In this document: positions 1 to 6,309 of the stretch, piece by piece
How positions within the stretch are numbered: position 1 is the first letter of the stretch
How the letters are laid out: each line of letters opens with the position of its first letter
DNA from: an uncultured Bacteroidota bacterium
GTDB lineage: Bacteria; Bacteroidota; Bacteroidia; Chitinophagales; Chitinophagaceae
Direction: 5' to 3'
Length of the DNA: 8,677 nt
Assembly: GCA_946479055.1 (NCBI GenBank)
Contig: CAMLEX010000164.1
Location: 1 to 8,677, forward strand
Program-made: the position numbers and the translations under genes
The notes under the pieces: generated by a model
Database searches by the model: none
What the model was told of the DNA's origin: nothing
Seen by the model: only the letters and a program-made list of their open reading frames with translations

Positions 1-718
1 TGAGAGGATACACAATTTCACTTTGATAAGGCAGCACTCCGCTCTCATATACATCCCTGCTGGTACTATCATAATCCGTGGTGGAGCTTACATGATTATT
101 GAGGTAATAAAGTTTGTTTTTACTTCCCCTCAACAAGCTATTTACCGTTTTATTATAGGCAGTATTTCCAATGATTGTATGATTGATTTCGTTATACTGT
201 TTTGTATCCCGTACTTTGGTGGCCACAGAATCACGGCAGAGGTTAATCACCTGGGTTGACTCCTGTACCGGCCCTCTTACCGGCACTTTGATAGATACAG
301 AGCAATTATTTCCGGTGATTTTATCAAAGATCATCTTGAGATTGTTGCAAAATAGCGTCATTATTTCCATGAAGTCTTTGTCCTCAATCTTTTTGAGCTT
401 GCGTGCCTGGTGCACCTTTGAAAACGAATCTCTCAAAAGAATAATGGCATTGCCGTATACAGACTCTCTATACTTGTGATGTAGGATTTTGGCCGTGTTG
501 ATGAAAAGAAAGCAACAAAATCTGAGAATAAATAGTATGCCGAATATCGCCAAACCAATGTACAGGGATTTTTCAATGGAAGTTTCGAAAAAGTTTTTGC
601 CAACCTGTAAAACACCGAATAGCGTACTTGCACTACCCAACAGCCATTTCCACAAGGCACCTGCCAGTGTGCGCTTTAGAGTATTCCCCAATAACTGTCC
701 TATTATTTTAATCGTCAT
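1..718 (-). CDS. Membrane-anchored protein with GAF-like domain (3' part missing)
   Basis: An open frame of 239 codons runs from ATG at 718 off the left edge without a stop, so the C-terminus is missing. The first in-frame codon block upstream ends in a stop at 743-745 with no earlier ATG, which fixes the start. Residues 1-45 are amphipathic and basic (GNTLKRTLAGALWKWLLG). Residues 51-74 form one clear membrane segment (SLYIGLAIFGILFILRF and on). A charged helix follows at about 80-130. From about 138 the pattern looks like a GAF-type sensory fold: SVSIKVPVRG, then NLCRDSVATKVRD, HTIIGNTAYNKTV, and VLPYQSEIVYPL at the cut. The GAF reading rests on remembered pattern only, without a search. 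The gene is probably a membrane-tethered sensor or regulator, ligand unknown. Only 718 bases are visible, so any effector domain further on cannot be seen. No convincing promoter is visible upstream. Confidence 0.75.
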   Translation of the reverse strand, partial: MTIKIIGQLLGNTLKRTLAGALWKWLLGSASTLFGVLQVGKNFFETSIEKSLYIGLAIFGILFILRFCCFLFINTAKILHHKYRESVYGNAIILLRDSFSKVHQARKLKKIEDKDFMEIMTLFCNNLKMIFDKITGNNCSVSIKVPVRGPVQESTQVINLCRDSVATKVRDTKQYNEINHTIIGNTAYNKTVNSLLRGSKNKLYYLNNHVSSTTDYDSTSRDVYESGVLPYQSEIVYPL

Positions 719-858
719 GAAATAATGCCCTGTTCTAAGTTTCTATAGCCATTTACTATTGCATCTCGCAAGATATTTTATTGTTACATGCCGGAAAGTG
801 GTTTTATGCAAACAAGCCTGGAGATTGGACGAATGAGGCATTTCAGATGATTATTGTG

Positions 859-892
859 ACGCCCATTTGTTTTTTAACAAGTGGCCAGGCGT
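859..892 (+). terminator. Imperfect hairpin followed by T-run
   Basis: acgcccatttgtt (859-871) pairs with aacaagtggccaggcgt (876-892) if four bases (ggcc/ccag region) are bulged out and one wobble is allowed. On the plus strand it is followed by TTTT, like a weak intrinsic terminator. No plus-strand gene precedes it, and on the minus strand no T-run follows, so its role is unclear. It could be the relic of an element. Confidence 0.25.
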
Positions 893-990
893 TTTTGTTA
901 TTTGTCTGAATTCGGATAAATTGATTAAATGATGGACTATGAATGAGAGGTTGATGATTTGAATTTGTTCATTACAATTTAATTTGCGTT

Positions 991-1276
991 GAAGGATTGC
1001 CTTTGGCAATGACGTGAAGATCCTGAAAAGAATTCAGGATGACGGACTACCGGAATGCCATTCACTCCATAACTGAATTGCGTAAGTATGAAACGCTTGG
1101 ACGCACTCAATGGCGTGGAATATTCCTCTGAACTTCGTTCGCAAGCTTCTAATTAGGCTGCGCTTATTTCTCGCTTGAGTCAGGAATGACAGTCTGCGGA
1201 TAGAGTTATTCATTATGTATCCGAGGAGATTACTTCGTCGCTTGTCCCTTATATTCCGAGCTCCTTACAATGACGG
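991..1276. repeat. Cluster of intergenic palindromes with TGACG boxes
   Basis: Several small inverted repeats follow one another. attgcc-ttt-ggcaat lies at 996-1010 and runs into gacg. atcctgaa-aagaa-ttcaggat (1020-1040) runs into gacgg. gaatg-c-cattc lies at 1053-1063 and ggaatattcc at 1117-1126. Near the right end, tcaggaatgac, a stretch like gaggagattacttcgtcgct, and ccttacaatgacggg resemble the degenerate intergenic repeats scattered through many Bacteroidota and other genomes. The recurring unit is a stem arm followed by atgac(g). I read it as a mosaic of decayed interspersed repeats; copies elsewhere in the genome cannot be seen from here. Confidence 0.55.
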
Positions 1277-1284
1277 GAAATCGT

Positions 1285-2193
1285 TTATAGTGGGATTAGT
1301 TCTACGTTGAGGGTGGTGGTTTGGCCGAGGATGACGGCGACGGCGGTGACTTGGAGGGTTTGGAAGCCGGGTTTGGTGAATGTGACGGTGTAGATGCCGG
1401 GTACGGGAATTTTTAAACTGTATGTTCCGTTTATTAATGTAAGCGTGAAATAGAATTTAATTCCATCTTTTGTTGCTTTTACTTCCACATCGGCGATACC
1501 CGCATGTGTGATTGAGTGTGTGACTGTACCTGCTATTTGTGTTGCTATGCTGCCGATGTCTACAATTTCTCTTACTGCCTGATAACCGTTGAATAGGATT
1601 TGATTTGTTTTTTTAAATGCAAGCATTAACTTATCCAATTTCTTTAAAATCTTATCTGCATCTTTAAAAAGAACAGGGACTGAATCTGTAACACCTTTGC
1701 GCTGACTTATAGCTGTACGTGGTGCAGGTGCTTTTGTTTGAAAACTTGTAATGAGTGCCAGAAAATTTGTAAGGTCTAAGGCTACAACACCATAAGGTGC
1801 CAATGATGCAATGTTTGCATTTGCTTTACCATGCACAAAGGTTGAAAACTCGGCAAGCTCATCATCTTTTTTACTGCGCAGCAATGTGATATTAATATCC
1901 ATTTGCTCTTTTAATATGGTATTGTTTGTATCGACTGCGAAACTGAATACTTTACCTGCGATGGCCAATGTATCCTGTGTAAGATTTTCTTTTACTTCGT
2001 CTTTGTCGGTTGTGATACCAGTAGTAAGTGTTTTTTGTTTGAGATTTGCATCCTGTAACTCATCCCGCTTAACTATTAATTCATCTTTTGTTGTATCGAT
2101 TGCTGGAATGGATGCTGTTTCTGCTGCTGTTGCTTCGATGAAGGAGATGGTATCTGATACCATGCTTAGTTTGGCGATTTCTCTGTCGCGCAT
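1285..2193 (-). CDS. Helical-region protein with C-terminal beta-sandwich module
   Basis: 302 residues, function unknown. Residues 1-220 are predicted by eye to be almost wholly helical and rich in Asp, Lys, Thr and Ala (for example TTDKDEVKENLTQDTL and DADKILKKLDKLMLAFKKT), with a more hydrophobic stretch at about 129-150 (ASLAPYGVVALDLTNFLALI). Residues 221-302 resemble a carboxypeptidase-regulatory-like or CnaB-type beta-sandwich: IAGTVTHS, IADVEVKATKDG, then GTYSLKIPVPGIYTVTFTKPGF and TTTLNVELIPL. No signal peptide or lipobox is visible at the N-terminus, although such modules usually occur in exported proteins. Architecture and length match the 314-residue protein at 7690-8634, and the C-terminal modules align (SLKIPVPGIYTVTF against SLPIPAGIYPSILF), so the two are probably distant paralogues. 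The last ~40 codons use mostly C-ending codons, unlike the rest. It lies downstream of the 21-bp array. A structural, adhesive or effector role are all possible; none is shown. Confidence 0.85.
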   Translation of the reverse strand: MRDREIAKLSMVSDTISFIEATAAETASIPAIDTTKDELIVKRDELQDANLKQKTLTTGITTDKDEVKENLTQDTLAIAGKVFSFAVDTNNTILKEQMDINITLLRSKKDDELAEFSTFVHGKANANIASLAPYGVVALDLTNFLALITSFQTKAPAPRTAISQRKGVTDSVPVLFKDADKILKKLDKLMLAFKKTNQILFNGYQAVREIVDIGSIATQIAGTVTHSITHAGIADVEVKATKDGIKFYFTLTLINGTYSLKIPVPGIYTVTFTKPGFQTLQVTAVAVILGQTTTLNVELIPL

Positions 2194-2235
2194 AGTTGAT
2201 AAGATTTAATGTTTAAAAAATGGTTTGTGAATTTT

Positions 2236-2276
2236 CGTGGCGCTAAAGTAAAAACTGATCCTTATTTTTTAAGAAA
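2236..2276 (-). promoter_or_regulatory. Possible promoter of the 302-residue gene
   Basis: On the minus strand, tactttag (plus-strand ctaaagta, 2243-2250) is close to the Bacteroidota -7 consensus TAnnTTTG. A tttc at 2273-2276, about the right distance upstream, is one base off the -33 TTTG box. Transcription would start near 2236, leaving a leader of about 40 bases before ATG at 2193. The match is imperfect in both boxes, so this is a weak call. The first units of the 21-bp array overlap the upstream box. Confidence 0.3.
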
Positions 2277-2544
2277 CCGCATTTACTTTTTTATTTACCG
2301 TGTTTATCTTTTTTATTACCGGATTATTTATTTTATTAACCGTATTTATTTTTTTGCTGCCGGAATGTTTTTGCAGGCAACCGCATTATTTATGACAGAT
2401 ACCATAAGTATTTTCTCTTATGCTGTGTTTGTTTGTTAGCCGCCCAAGTTTATTTTTTTTGTAGCCGGGCTATGTTTGGCACGCAACATATCCTGTTTGT
2501 AGGTTACCGGGTTTGTTTTTAGGGATACCGTGGGGTGTAGGCGC
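2273..2544. repeat. Degenerate 21-bp tandem array with phased T-tracts
   Basis: About 13 units, best described as a 4-base lead, CCG (or CC/CTG/ACA variants), then a T-rich half: roughly accgNatttattttttt on the plus strand. The CCG or its equivalent falls at 2277, 2298, 2319, 2340, 2360, 2381, 2402, 2423, 2444, 2465, 2486, 2507 and 2528. That is steps of 21 bases with a single step of 20. T-runs lie in the same phase, ending near 2292, 2314, 2334, 2355, 2372, 2414, 2433, 2460, 2477, 2498 and 2520. Units diverge strongly, so the spacing is better kept than the sequence. Twenty-one bases equal two helical turns, so the A/T-tracts should add up to a bend and every CCG core would face the same side of the helix. 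The array lies just upstream of the 302-residue gene and runs into the first arm of the REP repeats. A role in regulation or DNA architecture is an inference. Confidence 0.7.
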
Positions 2545-2653
2545 AAGTCTGGGTCGTTTATAGTTGAAAATTCATTAAGTTAGAAGACTTGCGCCAGCGT
2601 TTCCGTTTATAGATGAAAAATCATTTAGTTAGAAGACTTGCGCCAGCGCTTCC
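2540..2653. repeat. REP-like repeats 3' of the RAYT gene
   Basis: Two direct units of 49 bases (2556-2604 and 2605-2653) differ at only a few positions. Each carries agacttgcgccagcg (2585-2599 and 2634-2648), preceded by an AT-rich half beginning gtttatag. An inverted copy of the core, ggcgcaagtct (2540-2550), forms an 11-base perfect stem with 2585-2595. A partial third unit (gtttt) touches the stop codon of the transposase gene at 2657. The same core flanks the gene on its other side, as expected for the cognate substrates of a REP-associated transposase. Confidence 0.8.
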
Positions 2654-2656
2654 GTT

Positions 2657-3208
2657 TTAAATATGTTCTATTTCTATCATTCCTTTTTGTTCTGTATAAT
2701 AATCTATTGCACTGCTGTATTTCCAATCTGTTGGTTCGTTTACAAATCCTGACCGTACCGGATTATTATGCAGGTAGGCTAGTTTTTGCTGTACTACGTT
2801 TTCGCTTTCTACATAAATTGGGTGATTGTCTTGTTTCCAAAATTGATGATGTTTGTTGTTGCTGTTTGCCTGACCAGCTTCGCTAAAAATATTCAGCATC
2901 CATTCTCTTCTGCTTTCTTTTTCATTACACATAATAGCCGTTATTATTTTTGATGCTGTGTATTTTTTCATATCCCGCATGATAGCTTCCAATTTGTTTT
3001 CTCCTTTTTTACTTATTATCATGTGTACATGGTTTGTCATTATTACCCAAGCATGTATTACTAATCCTTTTTCTTTTTGACAATGCCCCCAGCTATCAAG
3101 CAATATGTTTCTGTACTCATCTCTTGTAAAAACATCTACCCACCCTACTACTGCATAACTGATAAAATATTTTAGATCGGGATCTATGAATTTGTACTTG
3201 TTGCCCAT
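2657..3208 (-). CDS. REP-associated tyrosine transposase (RAYT, Y1/IS200-like fold)
   Basis: 183 residues, full length for the family. RAYTs are single-domain HUH nucleases of the Y1 transposase superfamily that cut and rejoin single-stranded REP hairpins, and are usually single-copy domesticated genes. The HUH motif is H60-V61-H62 in WVIMTNHVHMII. The catalytic tyrosine is probably Y145 in KLAYLHNNPVRSGF, matching the position of Y115 in the E. coli enzyme (DYIYINPV). Other family marks are FWKQDNHPIYV (about 123-133) and the closing DWKYSSAIDYY (161-171). The frame is intact with no stop or shift. It starts at ATG 3208 after an A-rich leader without Shine-Dalgarno. REP-like palindromes lie on both sides (2540-2653 and 3277-3352), so gene and substrates form one unit. 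No accessory tnpB-like gene is present. Confidence 0.92.
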   Translation of the reverse strand: MGNKYKFIDPDLKYFISYAVVGWVDVFTRDEYRNILLDSWGHCQKEKGLVIHAWVIMTNHVHMIISKKGENKLEAIMRDMKKYTASKIITAIMCNEKESRREWMLNIFSEAGQANSNNKHHQFWKQDNHPIYVESENVVQQKLAYLHNNPVRSGFVNEPTDWKYSSAIDYYTEQKGMIEIEHI

Positions 3209-3215
3209 TTATTTT

Positions 3216-3240
3216 TTTGAGCAAATTTATTTTATCAAAG
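3216..3240 (-). promoter_or_regulatory. Possible promoter of the RAYT gene
   Basis: The minus strand reads taaatttg at 3229-3222, a full match to the Bacteroidota -7 box TAnnTTTG. A TTTG at 3239-3236 is too close (6 bases) to be the usual -33 box, and no other TTTG stands at about 20 bases, so only half of the promoter is convincing. The leader to ATG at 3208 would be very short. Confidence 0.35.
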
Positions 3241-3276
3241 AACTTAAGACTTACGTAGTACTACTGAATTTTTAAT

Positions 3277-3352
3277 GCTGGCGCAAGTCTGTGACTTGTG
3301 CCTATCTCTATTTTATCTTTTTACTGGCACAAGTGGAACACTTGCGCCAGCG
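3277..3352. repeat. REP-like double hairpin 5' of the RAYT gene
   Basis: gctggcgcaagt (3277-3288) pairs perfectly with acttgcgccagc (3340-3351). Inside it, acttgtgcc (3294-3302) pairs with ggcacaagt (3326-3334). The two stems are separated by a five-base mismatch on each side and closed by a 23-base T-rich loop. The outer arms carry the same core as the repeats at 2540-2653, once inverted (3277-3290) and once direct (3340-3352). The imperfect long stem is typical of REP elements recognised by a RAYT. Confidence 0.82.
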
Positions 3353-3402
3353 GGTTAACTAGGACTTCTGATAATAGTGTTTCTGTATCTTTTTCTTAAT
3401 TG

Positions 3403-3442
3403 AAAAAAAGCCAGCTATTTTTTTGAAGTAGCTGGCTTTTTT
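3403..3442 (-). terminator. Intrinsic terminator of the peptidase operon, bidirectional
   Basis: gccagcta (3410-3417) pairs with tagctggc (3429-3436) around an 11-base T-rich loop. Seven A precede and six T follow, so the stem extends through A:T pairs and ends in a U-tract in either direction. It lies 18 bases past the stop of the S9 peptidase gene at 3460 and should end that operon. It also insulates the RAYT gene from read-through. Confidence 0.88.
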
Positions 3443-3459
3443 GTTTGGGAATGTTAGTG

Positions 3460-6309
3460 CTATTGCCAGTGGTTGGTGAGGGTGCGGGTTTGGATTTCTT
3501 GGAGGGTGGAGAGGGAATCTTTTTTCATTTTGGTGTTCCAGGAGAGGCAGATGGGGCAGGTGGGTGAGCAGGTGCCGGAGGGATCGAGGGGGTAGCCGGT
3601 GGTGATGGATTTGAGTTTTGCGGGGATGCCTTGTGATAGCCAGATGGGGGGTGGTGCGGATTTTAGGTAGTGGTTGAAGAATTGTTGCATTCTTATATTA
3701 AAATCATCTGCCGATTTACCACTTACATTATGATTACCTTCTTCATACTCCAGCATCCAAACTTTCTTTTCAAGACGACGAAGTGCTGTAAAGAATTCAA
3801 TTGCATTTGGGAATGGACAAATTTCATCATGTGTTGTATGAAACATCAAGAGCGGTGATGTTACCTTATCTGCCAATAATACTGACGAATTCTTTATATA
3901 TAAATCGGGTCTTTGCCACAACGTAGCCCCTACTCGGGTTTGTCCTTCTTCATATATTGATTGAAGGCTACTTCCGTTTCCTTTTAAACTTCCATATCCA
4001 CTTATGAAGTTAGAAATACCAGATGCGGAACAAATTGCAGAAAACATTTTTGTATGAGTCGCGATATAATTAGCTTGAATACCTCCAAAACTTATACCCT
4101 GGAAACCCATTTTCTTTACATCAACAAAAGGAATTTTAGATAAATAGTTGACAGAAGATTTGACGACTTTTAGAACAGATTCACCAACATCTCCATTTTT
4201 AAAATGAACGTCAGGAGCAAAAACTAAATATCCATTGCTCACATACCAAGGAATATTAAGCCAGCCGCCAGATGGCGCTGGTTTTAAATATGCGTTTAAG
4301 CCGTTTGATTGTATTTCATAAACATAAAATATAATTGGATACTTTTTAGTTGGATCAAAATTTTCAGGCTTGTACAGAAGACCCTGAATAGTAGTTCCAT
4401 CAGATGATTTCCAAGAGTGTAATTCAGTTTTGAACCAATTATATTCTCTTTCAGGATAAATGTTACTTAAAGGAATAAATGTTTTAAAATCCGTTGTTGA
4501 AAAAAAGTTTGGTGATTCGGAAGAACTCATACGCCTTACTATATATACTTCTGCATCTCTGGCTTTAATTGGATTGAAGTTTACTCCATCTGGAGCTCTC
4601 TTAGCAGCAATAGATGCGTAATAAAAATACTTACCCATCGACAATATTGTGGGATCACCTGAGACGCTTAAATTCTTACTACTAAAACCATTGTCTTTTG
4701 TTTTTAGGTTGTATACACTCAAAATGATTTTCTCATTCACGGAAAAGGGGTATTTAAAACCATCCCGAATCACTTCAAAAAAAAGATTATGTTTTAGACC
4801 ATAGCCATTTGTTACATTAACTGGAGCAGTTTGACAAGTGGGATCGACCTGCCAGATGTCATGCTGGTCATAAAGCAATAGAGCCTTATCCCCTTTTATC
4901 CAACCTGCGGGACGATAATAACTTCTTGATGCGTCCACATGGTCATCTTCATAGACTGACCAATTAGTTTTTATATCTTTTGTAATATTTTTAGTTATCC
5001 CAGATAATATTTCATAACTAAAATAATTCCTGGCGTCTGCATTATAGTATATTATAAACCTTCCTTCAGCAGACAAATAGGGTTGAGAACTTTTTATTTG
5101 ATCTAAGTTTTTCCTTTGACCATCTTTGGTAGAAATTAAATAGACCGGTTTTTGAAGAGCCGGGTTCCAGTTCGATTCACTTATATCTATACCGCCGCCC
5201 ATTTTACGAGAAAGAGTAATCAAACCATTATTAGTGGTATCTAAATACGCCTGGCTTAATGCCTCATTCTGTTCTTCAATCCTAATAATTCTATGATCAG
5301 CAATATTTAAAATGGCTGTATATCGTTGTGGTGATTGATTTTTCAATTGATAAGATTGTAAACTTACATCTGCATGACTCCAGACATTTACTTTAACAGC
5401 ATCGGCTTTAGATTTAGGATAACTCATTTCTCTTAAACTAATAAATAGTCGTTCCCCATCATTACTGAATTTTTGGATACTTCCTAAAACCAAGCCACTA
5501 TCGATATTTACAGTTTGATTATCCACAAGTAAAACTGCTTTATCCATTCCTGTTTTATAATGCCATATTGAACTCCCTTTTCGGTTGCCTGTTTTCTGAT
5601 CAATTATAAATGCAACTTGTGAATTATTTTTATCAAAGATTACGTTACTCAGATTTATCTCTTTCTCATTGATTACTTCCGACCAAATCGTATTTACATT
5701 ATTATCCCCCATAGTTATCAAATTCAGAAACAAGGCTGACGTTCCATCTTTATTTGATTCTGTAAGCAATACACATACTTTCCCGTCATCACTGACATAA
5801 TAACCTTTCACCGATTTGAAATACTTCTGTTCCCCGCTTTTTAGATTACGTATTACTAACTCCTTCTCTACATTGTTAGTTTGATAAATTATAAACTGCC
5901 CATCTCCTTCCTTCGGAACTATATATGAACCGACTTGCGTAATATACTGCACAGAAGAACTATCCAAATTGACAATTCCTAAGCTATCGGTAGATTTAGT
6001 AAAAACCGCGAATCTACTATCCTGAGTAATTTGTGCATTTGCAACACCGGGGATTTCTAACTTCCATCCGGCGTTTGAAGATTGAAGAATCAATTTAGTA
6101 TTGAACTCAAACAATGTTCCTTCCCGTATAGAATAGACAAGATATTTGCCATCATTACTTATTGCAGCAGCTTCAACACTTGGCCATTTTCTGAAAACAC
6201 TTGTATCAAGGGCGGGCTTTTGGGCATAACAAACTGCTGAATAATATAAAGCAACTAATATTAAAAGTAACCTTGGCATTCTTCTATTGTTTATGAAATT
6301 AAATCGCAT
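3460..6309 (-). CDS. Exported S9 family serine peptidase (prolyl oligopeptidase type)
   Basis: 949 residues. S9 peptidases cleave short peptides; a beta-propeller gates the active site of a C-terminal alpha/beta hydrolase. A signal peptide is visible (MPRLLLILVALYYSAVCYA, likely cut before Q30), so it acts in the periplasm or envelope. Residues 40-600 show repeated propeller-like strands (AAISNDGKYLVYS, FSNDGERLFISL, YLSAEGRFIIYY). The hydrolase spans about 630-885 with a complete triad: S740 in GISFGG, D828 in HTTHDE, H860 in GNHNV. KKYPIIFYVY and YLVFAPDVHF precede the nucleophile. A tail after 905 contains C914-x3-C918-x2-C921 (TCSPTCPIC). The start at 6309 overlaps the upstream stop by one base (TGATG), indicating translational coupling with the thioredoxin gene; M11 is an alternative start that keeps a good signal peptide. 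The last ~65 codons switch to C-ending codons. Substrate is unknown. The family call is sure, the cellular role is not. Confidence 0.93.
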   Translation of the reverse strand: MRFNFINNRRMPRLLLILVALYYSAVCYAQKPALDTSVFRKWPSVEAAAISNDGKYLVYSIREGTLFEFNTKLILQSSNAGWKLEIPGVANAQITQDSRFAVFTKSTDSLGIVNLDSSSVQYITQVGSYIVPKEGDGQFIIYQTNNVEKELVIRNLKSGEQKYFKSVKGYYVSDDGKVCVLLTESNKDGTSALFLNLITMGDNNVNTIWSEVINEKEINLSNVIFDKNNSQVAFIIDQKTGNRKGSSIWHYKTGMDKAVLLVDNQTVNIDSGLVLGSIQKFSNDGERLFISLREMSYPKSKADAVKVNVWSHADVSLQSYQLKNQSPQRYTAILNIADHRIIRIEEQNEALSQAYLDTTNNGLITLSRKMGGGIDISESNWNPALQKPVYLISTKDGQRKNLDQIKSSQPYLSAEGRFIIYYNADARNYFSYEILSGITKNITKDIKTNWSVYEDDHVDASRSYYRPAGWIKGDKALLLYDQHDIWQVDPTCQTAPVNVTNGYGLKHNLFFEVIRDGFKYPFSVNEKIILSVYNLKTKDNGFSSKNLSVSGDPTILSMGKYFYYASIAAKRAPDGVNFNPIKARDAEVYIVRRMSSSESPNFFSTTDFKTFIPLSNIYPEREYNWFKTELHSWKSSDGTTIQGLLYKPENFDPTKKYPIIFYVYEIQSNGLNAYLKPAPSGGWLNIPWYVSNGYLVFAPDVHFKNGDVGESVLKVVKSSVNYLSKIPFVDVKKMGFQGISFGGIQANYIATHTKMFSAICSASGISNFISGYGSLKGNGSSLQSIYEEGQTRVGATLWQRPDLYIKNSSVLLADKVTSPLLMFHTTHDEICPFPNAIEFFTALRRLEKKVWMLEYEEGNHNVSGKSADDFNIRMQQFFNHYLKSAPPPIWLSQGIPAKLKSITTGYPLDPSGTCSPTCPICLSWNTKMKKDSLSTLQEIQTRTLTNHWQ

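Larger units (their letters stand above)
719..1284. other. Gene-free spacer
   Basis: No frame of useful length on either strand looks like a protein. The left half (719-990) holds nothing recognisable except an imperfect hairpin at 859-892. The right half (about 990-1276) is packed with short palindromes, entered separately. The spacer separates the stop of the 302-residue gene at 1285 from the start of the membrane protein gene at 718, both on the minus strand. It must therefore contain any terminator of the first and the promoter of the second. Neither is clear by eye. Confidence 0.7.

Noticed and set aside
433..725. Short frames on both strands in the first 725 bases (for example 433-660 minus, 489-725 plus).
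   Set aside because: They are out-of-frame with the single open frame 718 to 1 on the minus strand, which has a membrane segment and a domain-like pattern; the short frames show neither.
1811..2209. Plus-strand frame of 132 codons.
   Set aside because: It lies fully antisense to the well-supported 302-residue gene, and its Ser/Val-rich translation is what the opposite strand of a Thr/Asp/Lys-rich coding sequence would give.
2209..2439. Plus-strand frame of 76 codons with a heptad-like peptide (RNRIYFF, IYRVYLF, YYRIIYF, INRIYFF).
   Set aside because: The heptads simply mirror the 21-bp DNA period. The period continues through a 20-base unit that breaks the heptad register and on past the stop codon, the frame overlaps the probable promoter of the minus-strand gene, and there is no promoter or leader of its own. 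It is best read as non-coding DNA, although a small membrane peptide is not strictly excluded.
2273..2544. CRISPR or replication-origin iterons.
   Set aside because: The units are contiguous, highly degenerate and without spacers, and no replication initiator or cas gene is in the window. Regulatory or architectural DNA fits better, although iteron-like protein binding cannot be excluded.
2540..2653. CRISPR-like array.
   Set aside because: There are only two direct 49-bp units, adjacent with no unique spacers, and their core is palindromic and shared with the other flank of the transposase gene. REP repeats explain it.
3460..3660. Frameshift or chimeric end of the peptidase gene.
   Set aside because: Although base composition changes sharply, the frame stays open and the residues after the hydrolase (APPPIWLSQGIPAK) match the usual end of this S9 type, so the reading frame is genuine.
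3460..6309. Inactive S9 homologue.
   Set aside because: All three triad residues are present in good contexts (GISFGG, THDE, GNHN), so there is no sign of a dead enzyme.
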